Source of the DNA: an uncultured Muribaculaceae bacterium
GTDB lineage: Bacteria > Bacteroidota > Bacteroidia > Bacteroidales > Muribaculaceae
Direction: 5' to 3'
Length of the DNA: 64,000 bases
NCBI GenBank assembly: GCA_944320595.1
Contig: CALUIB010000003.1
Coordinates: forward strand, 1-64,000
Part shown: piece by piece, positions 62,551 to 64,000 of the stretch
Numbering within the stretch: position 1 is the first letter of the stretch
How the letters are laid out: every line of letters begins with the position of its first letter
The notes under the pieces: model-generated
The model's input: the letters and a program-made list of their open reading frames with translations, nothing else
Told to the model about the DNA's origin: nothing
Database searches by the model: none
Program-made: the position numbers and the translations under genes

Positions 62551-63618
62551 ATGCGCATTTTCGTCACACATATATCGCCCAAAGACAAGATAATTGAATA
62601 TGGCATATCATTATCTGCCAGCAATTTTAACTACAACCTTATTGAAAGCGGCTGTTTCGACAAAGTATATTCCATTTATCCTGGATTTGTAAAAGGGAAA
62701 TTAGACAAAGTTGATGACCACAAATTCGAGGCAATATACTCCTCTTGGCGATGGAAAGGCAGAATTAAGCAACGCTTGGCTCGGTTTATCGAGCAATACC
62801 GATTATTTCGCAAAATACCTCAAGGTGCGAAAGTGTGGTATTACAATATGACTACACTAAATATTTTGCTAATACTGTTGCTGAAATTATTTAAGCCTAG
62901 TGTTCAGCAAAACATAATAATACTTGATTACACGCCCGACGTGCCTTTCAACAAGCGAATATTGCCATTGATTAACAAAATGCACGGGCGTATATCACTG
63001 TCAACATACAAGAAATTCAACCAGCATAATTTGGTGTGTATGCCCGGCGTAGTTCCATCGCAAGACAGTTCACACCCTACAATTACCAAAATAAAACGGG
63101 AATTCCTGTTGTCAGGGGCTTTAAAAGAGAATATTGCCATGCACTCGATGGTACTTGATGCTTTTGCCGAGATGCCCGAGCTCACATTGCATATTTCAGG
63201 CGTACTAATCGACCACAAAAAAAAAATGATGGAATATGCCGAGAAATACCCAAACATCCATTTCCGCGGTAAAATGCCGTTTGATGATTTCAAAGCATTG
63301 CTGTCATCTGTACCATTCTCACTAAACACCCGAAAACCATCGGCGCCCGAAAACCTGTGCAATTTCCCATCAAAAGTAATTGAAGCAATACTATACAACA
63401 GGATAATCATTTCCACTATCCATTATCCGCAATTAGACGGGATAGATTATTTTGAAGTGGCATCTGACAAAGAAACATTCAAGCAAGACATCCGCCGCAT
63501 TGCCGCAATGGACGATACAGAGTTATTGCGATATGCCAACCAGGGCAGCAAGGCCGTGGAGCGTTTCAACACGTCGCGGTGGAACGAAGTTATGACACAA
63601 ATCGAAAATGCGAAATGA
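62551..63618 (+). CDS. Glycosyltransferase, GT-B-like
   Basis: A 355-residue protein with a GT-B-like C-terminal half: RGKMPFDDFKALLSSVPFSL near 230-250 and FPSKVIEAILYNRIIISTIH near 270-290, the usual nucleotide-sugar binding helix. The N-terminal half is unusual in sequence but has the VWYYNMTTLNILLILLL strand-helix pattern. It overlaps the next gene by four bases. The sugar added is unknown. Composition rises towards the core GC level in its last third. Confidence 0.8.
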   Translation: MRIFVTHISPKDKIIEYGISLSASNFNYNLIESGCFDKVYSIYPGFVKGKLDKVDDHKFEAIYSSWRWKGRIKQRLARFIEQYRLFRKIPQGAKVWYYNMTTLNILLILLLKLFKPSVQQNIIILDYTPDVPFNKRILPLINKMHGRISLSTYKKFNQHNLVCMPGVVPSQDSSHPTITKIKREFLLSGALKENIAMHSMVLDAFAEMPELTLHISGVLIDHKKKMMEYAEKYPNIHFRGKMPFDDFKALLSSVPFSLNTRKPSAPENLCNFPSKVIEAILYNRIIISTIHYPQLDGIDYFEVASDKETFKQDIRRIAAMDDTELLRYANQGSKAVERFNTSRWNEVMTQIENAK

Positions 63619-64000
63619 AAACTATTGTATTCTTTAACCTCGCCGTTATGCCATATCATGTGGCAGTGTTCCGCGCTCTGATCGGCAAGGGATATCGGTG
63701 CGTGGTGTATTGGTGGGGGAAAGCCCCGAAAACGTCATACCGCGCACCGGCAATCGACGGGCTTGTGCAAATCAACCGCTTTGACTTCGGCGATGCTCGC
63801 AGCCTTTACGCCGATGCCGCCCGATGGTCGCCCGTATGCGTGGTTAGCAGCGGCTGGGCTGACAAGGGATATAACCGCGCATGTGCCATATTCAAGCGTG
63901 GCGGAACGCCGACGCTGGCAATGTCGGACACACAATGGCGCGGCGGACGGCAATGGCTCAACCGCCTACTATCACCATTTCGCCACAAGCGTTATTTCGA
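63615..64000 (+). CDS. Glycosyltransferase-like protein, cut by the window edge
   Basis: The first 128 residues of a protein starting MKTIVFFNLAVMPYHVAVFR at the ATG at 63615, which overlaps the previous stop. The first strand and helix, with PYHVAVFRAL, resemble the acceptor domain of GT4 enzymes. GC content is again typical of the core genome. The rest lies beyond the window, so the family call is provisional. Confidence 0.65.
   Translation, partial: MKTIVFFNLAVMPYHVAVFRALIGKGYRCVVYWWGKAPKTSYRAPAIDGLVQINRFDFGDARSLYADAARWSPVCVVSSGWADKGYNRACAIFKRGGTPTLAMSDTQWRGGRQWLNRLLSPFRHKRYF

Noticed and set aside
1-64000. CRISPR arrays, rRNA genes or prophage structural genes
   Set aside because: No regular direct-repeat arrays, rRNA-like sequence or phage structural genes were found in the window.

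Overview
The window comes from a Bacteroidales chromosome, most likely a Muribaculaceae-type gut bacterium. The evidence is three SusC/SusD pairs, many lipoproteins with a short signal ending in Cys, a UpxY-type capsule antiterminator, and a recurring promoter of the Bacteroidota form TTTG-N19/20-TAnnTTTG. Most of the sequence is moderately GC-rich. Two parts are clearly AT-rich: the first ~1.1 kb and most of the capsule gene block from 55.0 to 62.5 kb. The genus is inferred from general character, not from a marker gene.

Layout. 0-1.1 kb: AT-rich edge with a small HTH regulator, its partner gene and a divergent hypothetical gene. 1.2-10.8 kb: housekeeping genes (OmpA-like lipoprotein, YjbQ, Maf, a TetR-FabH-FabG unit with a palindrome at the start of its transcript, a duplicated-domain lipoprotein, aspS, Nif3 and a zinc-ribbon protein). 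11.1-15.9 kb: a SusC/SusD pair without enzymes. 16.0-17.4 kb: thymidine kinase, tRNA-Pro(TGG), and a stand-alone small RNA candidate with its own promoter and terminator. 17.4-25.2 kb: MgtC, a CPA2 antiporter, a GH25 lysozyme, a DUF3078 protein, an Rpn-type nuclease and two small exported proteins.

25.3-48.0 kb is one large polysaccharide utilisation locus on the minus strand. It holds a DUF4434 protein, a sugar porter, an AGE-family epimerase, two different SusC/SusD systems, a DUF5018-like lipoprotein, two GHL10-type glycoside hydrolase-like lipoproteins flanking a calcineurin-like phosphoesterase, and a DUF5009 membrane protein. It is read from a near-perfect promoter and faces a divergent ROK regulator. 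A compact structured repeat lies inside the operon at 30.9-31.0 kb. 48.0-49.5 kb carries a sigma factor, a small membrane protein and a Spy-like periplasmic protein.

49.8-64.0 kb is a capsule or exopolysaccharide locus: CpsB-type phosphatase, UpxY antiterminator, Wza-like export lipoprotein, Wzc-type tyrosine kinase, then flippase, MurB-like oxidoreductase, pyruvyl transferase, glycosyltransferases, Wzy polymerase and acyltransferase. Between the phosphatase and upxY lies the most interesting feature: a ~190-bp segment bounded by two oppositely oriented recombination-like sites (each two 10-bp arms around a 7-bp asymmetric centre) that carries one promoter. In this sequence the promoter points into the capsule operon. 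This has the architecture of a phase-variable invertible capsule promoter, with site sequences that do not resemble the B. fragilis Mpi sites as I remember them. No recombinase is encoded in the window.
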